DNA of 64,000 bases from the NCBI GenBank assembly GCA_027186245.1, contig CP114481.1, positions 3,642,501-3,706,500 on the forward strand, in the 5' to 3' direction. The position numbers and the translations under genes are program-made. This stretch comes from Coriaria nepalensis (taxonomy: Eukaryota; Streptophyta; Magnoliopsida; Cucurbitales; Coriariaceae). The notes beneath the pieces are model-generated. The model had not been told where the DNA came from. It did not search any database and saw nothing but the letters and a program-made list of their open reading frames with translations. Positions 24,005 through 36,433 of the stretch are shown here, piece by piece; position 1 is the stretch's first letter, and each line of letters starts with the position of its first letter.

Positions 24005-24425
24005 ATACATTACATTAGTACCCGCGTAGTACCATCTCTAGCCACTGAAGAGGAATGTGTTTGGCCAGCGTCCATGCGGCACCATCTCGACCGTCCACAG
24101 ACAAGTGCATAATTAAATTGAAGGTAGAGATGGAAGCATGCAAGTAGTAATGCACTTGGGGGTAGCCATTTACATTGCGACCAGCTATTTTGCTGTTACT
24201 CGCCCAATAAAGAACAAATATATTATCATATATTTTGCAATTCGTAATTGAAACCAGAAAAAGGTGAAAATGGCAGAAACAGCAAATCTTTTTATCCTTG
24301 AACCAGTGAGAGAAGGATTAAAGGAAATAAGAACTACTCAAGTTTGAACTAAGAATCTGTTCTTACAGGATATTGCTAAGCAAACAACGTCTGGAAGAGA
24401 TAACAGAAACTCAGAAAGTGGTCAG

Positions 24426-26572
24426 TCACATCCCTGACCTGCGTAGTTCGACATCTCCATGTGCAAAACGACATCTCTCCCCAAAATTACAGGAACCCAA
24501 TGCAAAACTTTCACAAATCTTGGTCTTAAAATTCTCGGCCAGACCAAAGGACACGTTACCTGAATGCTTTGTGGGATGTCCCTGACCAGACCCGACATAA
24601 ACCGTTAGCTCATGGACCATGGCACTGGCCTGCTTGATCTGATCGAAAGTACCCTCGAGCTCAATATTCCTCAAGTTAGGATCTGATTCATGCTCTCTTA
24701 TAGCAAGCTTAACTCCTGTTGAGCGGCAAATTTGCTTCGTATTAACCCCATTTTTACCGATTATAGCACCAGCAAGTGACGCATCAATGCTGACCTTGGC
24801 AGTTGCAGAAGACCCGAAACTGGCTGCAGGCCCATGATCCATTGGGCCCACCCTACCAAATGTGGGCCCAATGGAATGAATATCTTCATAGGATGGACGG
24901 GCTGATTTGCCGAGCTCAAAGTCACCATGGGCAAAACGACATTTATCTCCAAACTTGCAACCTTCAGGTGAGTTGTACTTGGTGCACAATCTGGTCTTAA
25001 GGGCCTGAGGGGGAGGACCGTCAGGAAATGAAGGAGGAAGAAGAGGATTAATTGGAAGATTTATCAACTGAGAAGCAGCTTTGATCCCACCAGGGATGTA
25101 ATGTGCGAAGTGACACCCATCACCAAAGGAGCAGCCAGAGGTGCTGAAAGATAAAGAAGGAAGCATGTAAGCTCAATGGAACTCACCAATCAGAAATACT
25201 GTGACAGAGAATTTTTTAAATTTGGCAGGGAAGACATTCAAATTCACTGTATCATTTTGCATGTTTATACACTATCTTTCTGAGGTACATATACTGCTAG
25301 GCATAGGCAAAACTTGTTTCAAGATTAGAGCTAATTCCAAGCAACAGTCACTTCACAGCTAAATTGCCAAATTCAAATAAAAAAATTTTATTGTCCGCTA
25401 CAAGTTTGATAAGTTTATGCATCCATCACAATTGATTTTGAATTAGGTAAATCCCTTCAAATTGTTTACCGAACTGTACTCTTGAAAATCAACCGTTTTG
25501 GTTAATTTGTCTTTGTTATCCTGATTAGATCAAAGGGCTAAACCTGTATACAACTTTAGCTAACCAATTCATTAGTTCAAATAACATCAGCTTTACTTAA
25601 AAAGATTATCTAAGTAATATATATATATATATTTTTTTTTCAGAATTGGGAATAGATGAATCGCATTACGTCTATTTATTTTATACAGGTGAGAATTAGA
25701 ACCTGAAAAACTTTGTGCAAGGCTTCATTTTGCTTCCTAAACCAGTTGAAAAGGACTCCTTTGCTGGTAAAGAACATTAATTAACTTCTCTCAGTTTATA
25801 TTCAGTGAGTCCTATTATATTACATTCTTGCTATTGACAATAACTTCATTATGAGGAGGAAAATAATAATGTTCTACTCTACTGTTTCTTTGGCGTAACA
25901 CACATGAGAATACGTTTCTGGGGAGGTAAAAGTTTGTTCTTGTGATTTGTGAATGAAGATCCGTGGGATACGCACAAGTTATATCCACATAAACAAACTT
26001 TATACCAAACTTTTAATAACTAATTATACTTTGGAATGCATATATAAACACATGCATCTGCAAGTAACAAATATAATACTATGATGATTACGAGCAATAA
26101 CTGTAACAAAAAGCATTGAAAATGCATTTGACACAGTTCAAGACAGGAGCCTTCATCACCAAATGAACGCATTTTACAACATGAACCTAGTTAAGGTACT
26201 TTTGGAAGAAAAGAATTATCCCAAGTCCCAGGAAGAAACACTAGATTCAAAACCAAACACATACTGCAGAAAATAAATGAATTAATTAACAAAAACCACA
26301 AACTTCCAACCATGGATTGAACAAATTCTATGAAGCTATAGCCAAGAATCTTCCCAATGCAACAAAAATTGTCTCCATTTAGAATTATCCTATAAATCGA
26401 ATACACTGCACAGAGATACAGACAACAACGGAGTACAAAAATGTAGAGCCACTTTTATACAAGACGAACCTGGCTTAGGGTTCTTTGCGCTGCCATTTTC
26501 GTTACCATTCCCATAGCCATTGAAGGAGGATCCCTCTGGCCTGCCCCTTTTGTGACCAGCTCCAAACTCCAT
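24426..26572 (-). CDS. CCCH zinc finger and KH domain protein (C3H36/C3H52-like), 3 exons, about 293 aa
   Basis: Probable RNA-binding regulator. Exons on the minus strand: 26572-26470, 25763-25703 and 25143-24426; all introns are GT-AG and the phases join cleanly (103 + 61 + 718 bp). The protein starts MEFGAGHKRGRPEG and has finger 1 at C50-X8-C59-X5-C65-X3-H69, split by intron 2; finger 2 at C108-X8-C117-X5-C123-X3-H127; a KH domain at about 170-235 with GKNG as the GxxG loop; and finger 3 at C265-X7-C273-X5-C279-X3-H283. It ends ELRRSGM. Arabidopsis At5g06770-type proteins share this order but, as far as I recall, have only two CCCH fingers, so the extra middle finger may be a lineage variant. 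The family binds RNA; its targets are unknown here. No catalytic domain is present. Confidence 0.93.
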
Positions 26573-27036
26573 TTGTGCCTAACGGAATAATTACTAAACA
26601 AGAAAAATAACAGCAGAAGGGGAAATTTTCCAACAAGGGAGATGAAATTCGGGAAATCTTAATTTGAAGAAGATAATGAAAAAAGGAAAAGGTAAGAAGG
26701 TCGGGAATTGCAAAAGAGAGAAGAAAGCGGAATCGAGGAAACTAGGTTTGATAGAATGACGTTGACAGTGAGAAGAGACTAGAGAGAGAGACATGAAGGG
26801 GTCACGTGCTATGAGCGTGTGATCGATGAAATGGAAATAAAAAGGATAAGAGACGATTTACATTCAAATTCATATTTAAATTTAAAGTATAATTTCCACT
26901 AAAAATCTTTTAAAATATAATTTATATTTGAAAATTAAAAAATATATATAACACTAACTCCGTTTACAAGCCACGGAATCAGTTACTGTAAACATAAGGT
27001 ATGAGGAGGAAATTAATAATGTTCTACTCTACTATC
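26573..27036. promoter_or_regulatory. 5' leader and promoter of the CCCH-KH gene
   Basis: On the minus strand this holds a pyrimidine-rich leader (near 26590-26800) of the kind common before plant ATGs. A short frame at 26794-26594 (66 codons) lies upstream of the main ATG and could act as an upstream ORF if transcribed. No firm TATA box was found. Confidence 0.35.
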
Positions 27037-27917
27037 TCTTTCAAAATTAACTCTAAATTAAATATATATTTCTATTATTAATTTTAAAATTTTAATTTTA
27101 TATTTTTTAAATCTATTTTATTATTTTAAATTAATTTTTTATTTTTTCATTTCCTTATGACTAACTTCATAACCACTCTACTTCTATTGTCATCACCTTC
27201 GTTGGATTATTTAAATTAATAATCATATCATATTATTATATTTTTTTTTTATTTCTTTCATTTGTATCTTAACGAATTTTATTCTATTATATTTTTTATT
27301 CACTCAAATTAAATTAAATTTTTTATTTATTGAACTTCATTTATAATATTTTAATCTTACCTAATTTTTTTGATTTCCAACACTATTTTTACCGCAATGG
27401 CTAATGCCACCACCTCCGTTGTTGAACTCATCTCTTCGACACCTCTCTCTCACTCTATCTATATATCTCTCTAGATCTGAGAGAGAGATCACAATTAAGG
27501 GATCTAGGTTCAAAACCCATATCTATGAAAGAGATAGAGATGAGAGAAAAAGAGGTGCTAGAGAAATGGGTGTGGAAGTGTCGCAGTCTTTGCGATGACA
27601 ATAGTGCTATATTAAGGATGAACATTAAATAAATAATAAATAAAATTTTTATTTAAGTGAAGAAAAATATAATAAAATAAAATTCATAAGATACAAATAA
27701 AAGAAACAAAAAAAAATGATGATATGGCATAATTAGTAGGTTTTAAAAAAAAATCATAGGATTTGACATTGGAGAGAGGCGGAGTAGTTAGGGGAAGTGA
27801 TAGTAAAGAAATAAAAATTTAATTTAATATAATTAAATGGATTACAAAATATAAAATTAAAATGTTGAAGTTAAAAATAAAAATAAGTATTTAATTTATA
27901 CTCAACCTTTTAAAGAA
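27037..27917. mobile_element. Long foldback / MITE-like element with about 310-bp inverted arms
   Basis: The left arm (27037 to about 27370) aligns with the reverse complement of the right arm (about 27605-27917) over its full length. Paired blocks include CATTTGTATCTTA with TAAGATACAAATAA, AATTTTATTCTATTATATTTTT with its partner near 27665, and the outer tips CTCTAAATTAAATAT with GTATTTAATTTATACTC. The centre (about 27371-27604) is less AT-rich and holds a CT/GA-rich patch. There is no transposase. Long arms suggest a Mutator-like MITE, but no target duplication is clear. Confidence 0.75.
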
Positions 27918-30286
27918 TTAACAGTCACATATAAGACATGATTGATTTCATCAATTATAAATATAATGTTTATTATTTCTATTTTTTTAAAATTTTATTA
28001 TATAAATTATACTTTATAAAATTTTCAAATATAAATTAATTTAAATTAGAATATAAATTATCTTTTGTCCAAATAAAATGGAAATAAATATATGAGCGGT
28101 TTAAATAAATATTGGATTTACATTTGTGCTTTAACGGGTGTGGATATTTTTGTGCATCATAAGTATATTTTTTAGGATGAAATCTAATTGTGTAAAAAAA
28201 TATTAGAAGATTTACGGTAAATAAGTTTTCAAAAATATAAATTATATACTAATTTTATTATTTTCTTAAAAAATTGATTTCAAATTAATTTTTAATTTTG
28301 AACTTTTTTTTCATTTTTAATTATATATTGAAATTGAATCTAACTTACATTTTAAAATGTTTTTTTTTTTTTTTGCATAAATCATACTTTCAAAAGTTTT
28401 TTAATGTAAATTATATTTTTATATTTTGACACTAAATTATATTTCACTCTATATTTTACTCATCTCAATATAAAGCAATGCCTCTTCATTCTAAGTATAC
28501 TATCACGGGCAGAAGCAAAAATAAATTTCAGTCGGGGGGAAAATTTTAATTGACAAATCTTTTTGTACTTCATTCTTTAAAGTACTAATATATCATATTA
28601 TAGATACAAATAAGTTACATTATAATAAAAATAAAAATAAAAAATAAAAAATTTAAGTGCTGTAAATTCTTAAATAAATAATATTTCAAGAGGTAACAAT
28701 TCCATTTTCATGAATTAGATTTTCTATTCCTAAAACAAGGTACTTCTATAGTTCATCATTTTAAAGATTTTGTCATTTCAACCTTCATTTCAGAAGTATG
28801 TACGATTTGTATTTGACGGGTCAGCTGATGGGTCATGGGTGAGAGTATAAGGTATTTTGGGCTTAATAATTAAATAATAGTAGGGAGATTAAAAAGAAAA
28901 GACTTTGAAAAAATGGTTAGGTTGGTAATTTTTTTCAACTCAATCAAGTGATGGGCTCATTTTACTTCGTTAAGTTTAAAATATTACAAAGTTAGTATTT
29001 TTCTAAATTTGATATTTTTTTAGTTCTTATACTAATTTTCATTTAAATTTATTGGATTTAAAGTGTTAAATTTTGTTTTTGGTTTACCTTTTATGAAATG
29101 AAAGGTGGACTAAAAGGAAAATTTTGAATATTACAAGTAATAAGTGCTCAATTTTTACATAATTTTCATATCAGTTTTCTCATATTCTTAACTTTTTACT
29201 CTTTCTTAATTTTTTTATTTTTTTTTTTACTTTGTATGGTATTTTATAAAATAGATATTAAAAAAAATTTAAAAAGGTAAAAAAATTGAATTAATTAAAT
29301 AGTTGGAAAACTTAAATATAAAAAAAAAAGTTTTGAGGTTTGAAATTAATGAAGAGTCCAATTTTCTTTATAATTTTGACATGGACTTTGGTTTAGTAGA
29401 TAACCCAATCAATTATCGACACTCAGCAAATGATTTCCTATTAAATAAATAAAACTATAAAAATAAAAATAAAAACCCAAAAATCCACTGCAACCCGGAT
29501 TTCACCCATTTAATCTAATCGGATCGAAACTAAAATCCATTGCAATATGATTCGACCAATATCTGATAGGAATCGGTTAGGGTTGAGTCGATCGAATCAC
29601 TTGCTGAACTCTTAACGCAGTACAGAGGACTTCAGACTTAGATCATTTGGATCCTACGTAGTTTCAACCTTTCAACTTGTTTTTTTGTTTTTTTGTTTTA
29701 CAGTTAATTGTCGAATTATTTTAAAGATTTAGACTTTTACATGTCAAATCAATGGATTTGTGTTTTCAAATTAAAGTAGTATACATGACCGGAATCTTTG
29801 TGCTTCACATGTAGCTAACAGCATCGGTTAATTTAACTTGTTTTAGTACTAATTGACAATATGACATGGTGTTTACCTAACCTTTCTGTCTATATTAAGA
29901 CAACCCCCGTACCGAAATTTTTAGTATTATTTGACAAATACGATGATTTTGATTATTAGTTTATTTTTTAGTACCTGTCATGTGTTATATTATGGGTTAT
30001 TTATGTATTTTTAATTACTTGGTTCAGTTTCACAGTACCTAATTTAGTTTAGTTTCCATAACTCTCCACCTTTAGTATACAAAACGACGTACTTACCATA
30101 TTGTATTATGTTCATTCAACAGAAAATACCTCTGATTTTTTACTGATTTCCTCCTCCAGTCTCTCCCATCATTAAATTACATCTTTCCTTCTTCAAAATC
30201 TCTTCAAATAACTAATAAAAATTATTGCTCTTTCCTTTTCCATTCTGATATTATTCATCATCTCTTCTTCGTCTTCTAACTCACCA
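27918..30286. other. AT-rich intergenic DNA and upstream region of the AP2-B3 gene
   Basis: No gene domain was seen. Homopolymer runs occur at 28358 and 29219. A pyrimidine-rich leader occupies about 30150-30286 just before the AP2-B3 start codon and is likely its 5' UTR. Confidence 0.5.
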
Positions 30287-31393
30287 ATGGATCAAGACCA
30301 AGACGATTCAAGTGTGATTTCCAAGGCAAAGATGAACGTTATGATCGAAAGCATTTCGGCCGATAACTCAAACAACAACAACACAAATAACATGTCGAAC
30401 AAGCGACCAAGGCATGATGTTTCTCCAAAATTCAAAGGCGTTGTTTCGCAAAAAAACGGTCATTGGGGAGCACAAATATATGCAAACCATCAAAGGATTT
30501 GGCTCGGAACCTTTAAATCGGAGAAAGAGGCGGCCCTGGCTTATGATAGCGCTTCAATCAAGCTTAGGAGCAGTGATAATTATACTTCGTTGCATCGTAA
30601 TTTTCCATGCATAAATAGCACTTCTGAGGAGCATAATTTCAAAAACCAAAATACGACAGAAGTTTTGCTTAACATGATAAGAGATAGGTCATATCCATCA
30701 AAATTTGCAGCCTTTTTGAGGGCTCAATCTCTAAACGAAGAAGTGGGTATTAGTCTCAAGCTAACTAGGGTTAATGGGTGCGGTTCAAAATTTTCGTGTG
30801 CCCAACTTTTCCAAAAGGAATTGACACCAAGTGATGTGGGTAAGCTTAATAGACTTGTTATTCCAAAGAAATATGCCGTCAAGTATTTTCCATGCATTAG
30901 TGATAACCAAAACATGGAGGAACTTACATTCAACAACAACAATACTAACGGTGGGGTTAATACAGAAGATATTGAGCTTGCTTTCTATGATAGGATGGTA
31001 AAGTTATGGAAATTTCGATATTGTTATTGGAAGAGTAGCCAAAGTTTCGTTTTTACACGAGGATGGAACCGATTCGTGAAGGAGAAGAAATTAAAGGCAA
31101 ACGATGTTATTATGTTCTATACGTGTGAAGAAGGTGATAAGGAAGATAATCATCAAAAGGGTAATGCATTTTGCTTAATTGATGTGATTTATAGTAGTAG
31201 CGGAAATGTTCAAGACCAAGGCAAAAGTTTTAATGACTTTTCGGGTCATCATCAAGATCATGTTAATTATCAGTTCAATGAGATGCAGATGGAGGAAGAA
31301 CATTGTCAAGAGAAGAAGGTTTTGAAAGGTTTGAGTGCATGTCAAAGTGTTGGAGAAAAAGGGTTTAAGCTCTTTGGGGTGCATATTAAATGA
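30287..31393 (+). CDS. RAV-type transcription factor with AP2 and B3 domains, intronless, 368 aa
   Basis: A nuclear DNA-binding protein. AP2/ERF domain at about 48-106 (FKGVVSQKNGHWGAQIY, RIWLGTFKSEKEAALAYD, HRNFP). B3 domain at about 173-300 (LFQKELTPSDVGKLNRLVIP, YCYWKSSQSFVFTRGWNRFV, ANDVIMFY). The C-terminus is KLFGVHIK, a variant of the RLFGV repression motif known from RAV proteins, so repression is likely. The N-terminus has an Asn-rich run and a basic KRPRHD patch that could serve nuclear import. The linker TEVLLNMIRDRSYPSKF and the AP2 details place it with the At1g51120/At1g50680 branch rather than with TEM1. RAV proteins bind a bipartite CAACA plus CACCTG site. Related genes control flowering and growth; its own role is not known. 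Confidence 0.94.
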   Translation: MDQDQDDSSVISKAKMNVMIESISADNSNNNNTNNMSNKRPRHDVSPKFKGVVSQKNGHWGAQIYANHQRIWLGTFKSEKEAALAYDSASIKLRSSDNYTSLHRNFPCINSTSEEHNFKNQNTTEVLLNMIRDRSYPSKFAAFLRAQSLNEEVGISLKLTRVNGCGSKFSCAQLFQKELTPSDVGKLNRLVIPKKYAVKYFPCISDNQNMEELTFNNNNTNGGVNTEDIELAFYDRMVKLWKFRYCYWKSSQSFVFTRGWNRFVKEKKLKANDVIMFYTCEEGDKEDNHQKGNAFCLIDVIYSSSGNVQDQGKSFNDFSGHHQDHVNYQFNEMQMEEEHCQEKKVLKGLSACQSVGEKGFKLFGVHIK

Positions 31394-32190
31394 AATTAAA
31401 GATATCTTTGGGGTACATTTTGATCTTAATAGGAATTTGGATTATTTGACTTTTCCCTTTTCTTCTTCTTTCATCTTTTGATTTATTTTATTTTATTTTA
31501 TTTTAATTTATTTTAATTTATTTTAGTTTATTTTTACTTTTATTATCAATTTTATTTTTAAGTTATGCATGTTTGTTTTTTTAGTTTGGGCAACAAATCC
31601 ATCAAATATGCACATATTTTGTGGCCGGTTTCTGTTCTCCCTGCATGTAGTTGTTGTCATTCACCATTTCTTACCATCTCTCCATTGTGGGCTCAGCAGA
31701 ATTTATTTTTCTGCTCAGTTTATTTGGAAGTAGATGTTTTTCCTTAAACCAACAATAGTTTTTTTTTTTTTTTAATAATATTTATTTTTAAATCTGATAA
31801 GTAAATTGTTTCTTCATTTACAACAGTTAATGTTTCGTTTTTTAACCTCTAATAATTTGTTTTTTAATCTCACTTTTGGTACCTTTCAATTTTCAAAAGA
31901 CTGATGATGAGTAGTTATGTGTGTACGTACAAATGTTTTTTTTTTTTCCCCATAAATCCTTCACTTTATTATTGGTGCAAAATTCTGCTCTGTTGATTTT
32001 GCTTCTTCCAATAGTATATTTTCCAATCGGTCTTGCTCTCATATGAGAATTGAGAAAAGGGAAGCCAGGGTTATAGCCGATCACACTCCCCGACGATCAA
32101 ATCAGTAAAATATAATGTATAACAGTCTCCGAGAGACACAAGTAGATACAGTGAGAAAGACAAGTCCTCTCTGTTGAAAGGGGGACTTCT
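31394..32190. other. 3' flank of the AP2-B3 gene
   Basis: A degenerate TTTTA/TTTTAATTTA pentamer-type array at about 31485-31535 follows the stop codon, then AT-rich DNA. No gene seen. Confidence 0.5.
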
Positions 32191-34700
32191 ATTCTCTTTT
32201 TTTTGGGGGGGCGGGGGGGTCGCTCCCATGATATCGCCATGTCAGCGTATAATTCTCTAAACTTCAGTACTTGGTTTCCTACTTCCATACATGTGCAAAT
32301 TATCAGAGGATCACTCTTTCGTCACTCTCCTCTCGATCATATGTCCCACAGTCAGTCTCTTGTCCTTTGTATAGAGCAGACTATCTTCTCCCGGTGCCCG
32401 AGCTACCGAGGCCAAGGACCTCTTTGTCCGACTGCCTCAGTTCAACCATATCATACTTTGGCAAAATTGTTCATGGTGTTCGACGGCCTATTAAGCTCTA
32501 TGAGGAAAGATTCGGTCACCCAAGGGGGAGAGATGGCTTGGATGTGGTCTTTCCTCGGGGATGTTTCCATGACCTCATATTTTCTTCATTATATAGGCCC
32601 TTGTCACGTTCTCGAGATTTCGAACCAAGGAGGTGGCAGTTGCAAAGATATAACTCCAGCATATGTGGCATTTCATAAGGGAAACATCAATTTTTTGTTT
32701 TTACCAAAAGAAAATATATTTTCATTCATATATATGAATAAATAAAAGATTACAATCCAATACTTTTTAAATAAATCGAAAAGGGTTGGAGAGTGAAAAA
32801 GCCACCTAAGGGAAACATCCTTTATACATCTTTTCTTAAAGCAATTTTTTTTTACCCTTCCACTCTATTCTTACACGTGCTACCATTTGATTGACTGATG
32901 GTCGAATTGTTATTTCATTTTCATTTTCATATTTCTATTATTTTTTGAGCTCTTCTGCAAATTTTTCCGACCAATCTTGGAGAAACTTGATCGAGTGACT
33001 CTAACTCGTATCGCTCGGCTACCACATCTTTGTCGGCCCTTAATTCTTCTTTCTAATTTTCTTTTTTGTTAAAGTATTTTAATCAGATTTTTTAATTATT
33101 TTCCTTTATGCTTTATTTTCTATTTTTTGCTAAATACATTTTTATCGCTCTTGCCAAGGTTAAGCATTTCTCATCCTTTGCTTGCTTGTGCCCTTTTAGC
33201 ATTTAGATTCTACTAAGTTATTTTGCCGCACCCCTTTGTTTGACAAGGATGTATGTTTCTCTTTCCCCTTTCCCCATGATGATTTCCTCCCTTTGAGAGA
33301 GCAGGCTTAGAATAAGGACAACGCCTCAAACAGCTTTGCGATTTGCTACTATATGAGGTGTTTGGTTTATCTTTGTCAGTAGTTGTTATTGAGGCAACTT
33401 ATCTAACAAAAGCACTTACGTTCGCTCGGCATTCGCTGACCCCTAGTCATTGGCATTGTGAAACATGAGGTCATATACGCTAGCTGCTACCCCCTCTGAT
33501 CGGAACATTTGCGGTCTTAACCGTTGGTGACAATGGGAACTTCTTCGAAGCCCTAGGTTGTAGCTGAGAGATCAATTGAAATCCTTTCCATGATGGAGAC
33601 ATTTTTAGGAGAGAGACATGTTGACGTGGATATTTATGCGCTACAAAGGGCTCTATAGCCGACAATGTACTCCAAGATCAGACACTTGCACTCACAGACA
33701 AAAAGTGGCCGTGGTGATAGTCAGCTAATCCTGCTCCGACGCTCTAGTCAGTTTCTAGAGGAGTGTAAAAGAAAAATAAATAATAGGTTCCGTAAATCTC
33801 AAAAAATGCATCTATCTTATACTGTTATATAAGTTAGCTTTTAAACTTGGACAAAGTTGGGAAAACCTAGATGACTTTACACGTGTCCCGCTCTCATTGC
33901 TCAATATTTTGATTATTCCATGCTCCATAATCAGTGTCAAAGCACCCCCAATATGACATGACAAAGATATGTTCCATACTCAAACATCATAGTAACCTCC
34001 CACCTGCCTATTCCTCTTCTAAGTATTCTTCTTTATGTATGGGATGAGCAGGGTAATCTCAGCATCGGATAACATCTTCTCATCCTGCTTACCTATCATC
34101 ATGTTGATTGATGTTCCCTTCAACTCTATTGGATCTTTGCCTCAGTCATCATCTTCTCTCCATATTCAGTTACCCCCATGCATGTCGTCTCTGCCTCAGC
34201 CTAGGTTTCCCCTACTAAAGCTGAGGCTGTAGCTCTAAGGTTGTCCTAGAATTAAGCCCAACAGTTAGCTCATTGGCACGTAATATCATCAGTCATGAGT
34301 TATATAGCATTCTGACATCCTTCCCAGCTAACACACCTTCATAGCCTTTACCAACTTCCACTCATACTGATGGATATGAAAGACGCATGATGGTGCCTTA
34401 AATGCCTCTTGATCCATGCTCCTTGGCAGGTGTGACTGCCTCTAGGATGATGACATGTATCTTCTGCCAGCTGCCACACGCAACCGTCACATATTTCCCC
34501 CTTCCTTCTTCCCTTCTCACACTTCCCTTTCTTTCTTATACCCCTTATCCGCCATTTTTATGCATCATAACAACTCTAAGCTCTCGTTTTTTCAATATCT
34601 TTGATGCTCTCCTTCCCTTCTCCTACCATTTTTCATGAGCTTACTCTTCTTGCTGTTGCTTCCACCACTGTGAACACCTGCAAACCTCTGTTGCTTGACC
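32191..34700. other. GC-richer unassigned block
   Basis: Base composition changes clearly from the AT-rich flanks. It starts with a G run (about 32204-32219). Open frames of 60-180 codons occur on both strands (for example 32203-32745 and 33480-33665) but overlap each other and contain no family motif. It looks like a decayed mobile element without recognisable coding domains; I cannot assign it. Confidence 0.35.
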
Positions 34701-36433
34701 AAACATGTTTGACAGAACTAGTAAGTTCATCTTTTTTTTTTTTTTGGATTTTCAGGTTTCTTTGAATGTTATTCGTATGAATTTTCTCCCACCCTTTTTC
34801 TTTCTTTTGAAAATCATATTTTGATTGAAAATAGACCCTAGGATTGAGCTTAGGGATGTTTGTCCATTTCTGACATAAATCACCTCATCAATTCTCTTAT
34901 TATTGTTGGTGAATATTTCATAAACTATATCAATATCCATATTTTGTGACTGAAATTGAGACGGTAAGGAGTAGTTTATGTACTATGAAGAGTTCAAGTT
35001 GATTGATTTTAGCGAAGAGAAGTTTTAGTGTATAAAGTTTGAAAGGGAGGGAAAATGAGCAGTCAATAGTATTTTCACCTTTTTAAGTTTTTTCTTTTAT
35101 TGAATTTTATTAACCGAATTATATCTATTTTGCGGATTAGTTTACTAAAAATTTTAGAGTAGGAATTCTTCAAAATGTACCTCCTACTGGGATGGCATTT
35201 TCACAAATTCTCGTAATGGAGGTTTTATTCCTTTTTTAAAAATTTATTTAATAAAGGGTGCATTTTAAGTCTTCAAACTATAGGGGCTATATTATAATTA
35301 TTTAAGACTATTCTAAGGTTAAATCTAGTCTTCCTGATAGTATATGATGGATATGGAAATATTAGTTCTTAAGTAATCTAAAAGTAAGTACTTACTTTAT
35401 GAATGAATATGAAGTACATGGACTGTTACCGGAAAAATAATTAGTACATATTCAAACGGCGGTTATGATGTCATTAGTCCTTAGTACTAATTAATATGAA
35501 AATAAGAGGTGTTTACTTAAATTACAATAAAATCTCTACAAATAAATTAAGTTTTGGGATTAAAAAGATAAATATAAAATCTAAGTTAATGTTAATTTTA
35601 ATTAAAAAAATCAATTATTAAGCCATATATTATGAGGGCTTCATAATTAAATCAATAATATTATATATTAAAAAATTATTAATTTATATACTGAATCTAA
35701 TTTATATAAATTTTGATGATAAAATATTTCATAAATTTAATAAATTATTAATTTTATATTATATCTCTTAATTAAAATTAATCAAAATATTATTTCAAAT
35801 AAATTATTAATTTATTAAAATTTTATTCTAGTTAAATTAATGTCATAGCCTCTTTCTATCTTCTCTCTCCCCTTCAAAAATAATCTTCAAAGAGTGCTAT
35901 ATAAATGGATGATATATAGATATCATTGATCTTCATGGGATCAATCCTCTCTCTCTCTTTCTCTTTCTCTTTCTCACTCTTCACTTTAGCTTTATATTTA
36001 TTTTCTAATGGCTTTTATAGGATTTATTTTATAATGCTTTGTCCATTTGCAGTTTACTTTATCAGTCTTCCAAGGCATATTTGTGCTTTTTATTAATTAG
36101 TTTCAGTTTCAAACCTTTCATGCATGCTCATTAGCCTATTATGAGAAAATTACCTGTTACATCAATTGCACATACCATATGTGAGAAATCTATGGTGGGG
36201 TCCCTCAGGTAAGACCAACCCAGTCTGTTCATATATCAGTTGTGTATGCAATAGGCGTATCAAATACTCTCCACCTTGTGGCCTCAATCCAAATCCTGCT
36301 GTTTCTTTCTACTATATACACATATATGACCCATCCAAAATCAGACTCCAATGATCTAGGCTAGCTAGTCGCAGAAGTTTGAACCAAACCAGTATCGCTT
36401 TCCTTCTCTTTTCTTTCTGGGTGAAATATTGAA
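34701..36433. promoter_or_regulatory. Upstream region of the GATA gene
   Basis: AT-rich to about 35850, then a CT-rich microsatellite (35947-35980, TCTCTCTTTCTC type). A TATA-like CTATATACAC lies about 120 bp before the GATA start codon. These are typical plant promoter features but are not proven. Confidence 0.35.

Noticed and set aside
32203..32745. 180-codon plus frame in the GC-richer block
   Set aside because: No family motif, overlapped by another frame of similar length at 32271-32678, and no splice or codon signal favouring it.
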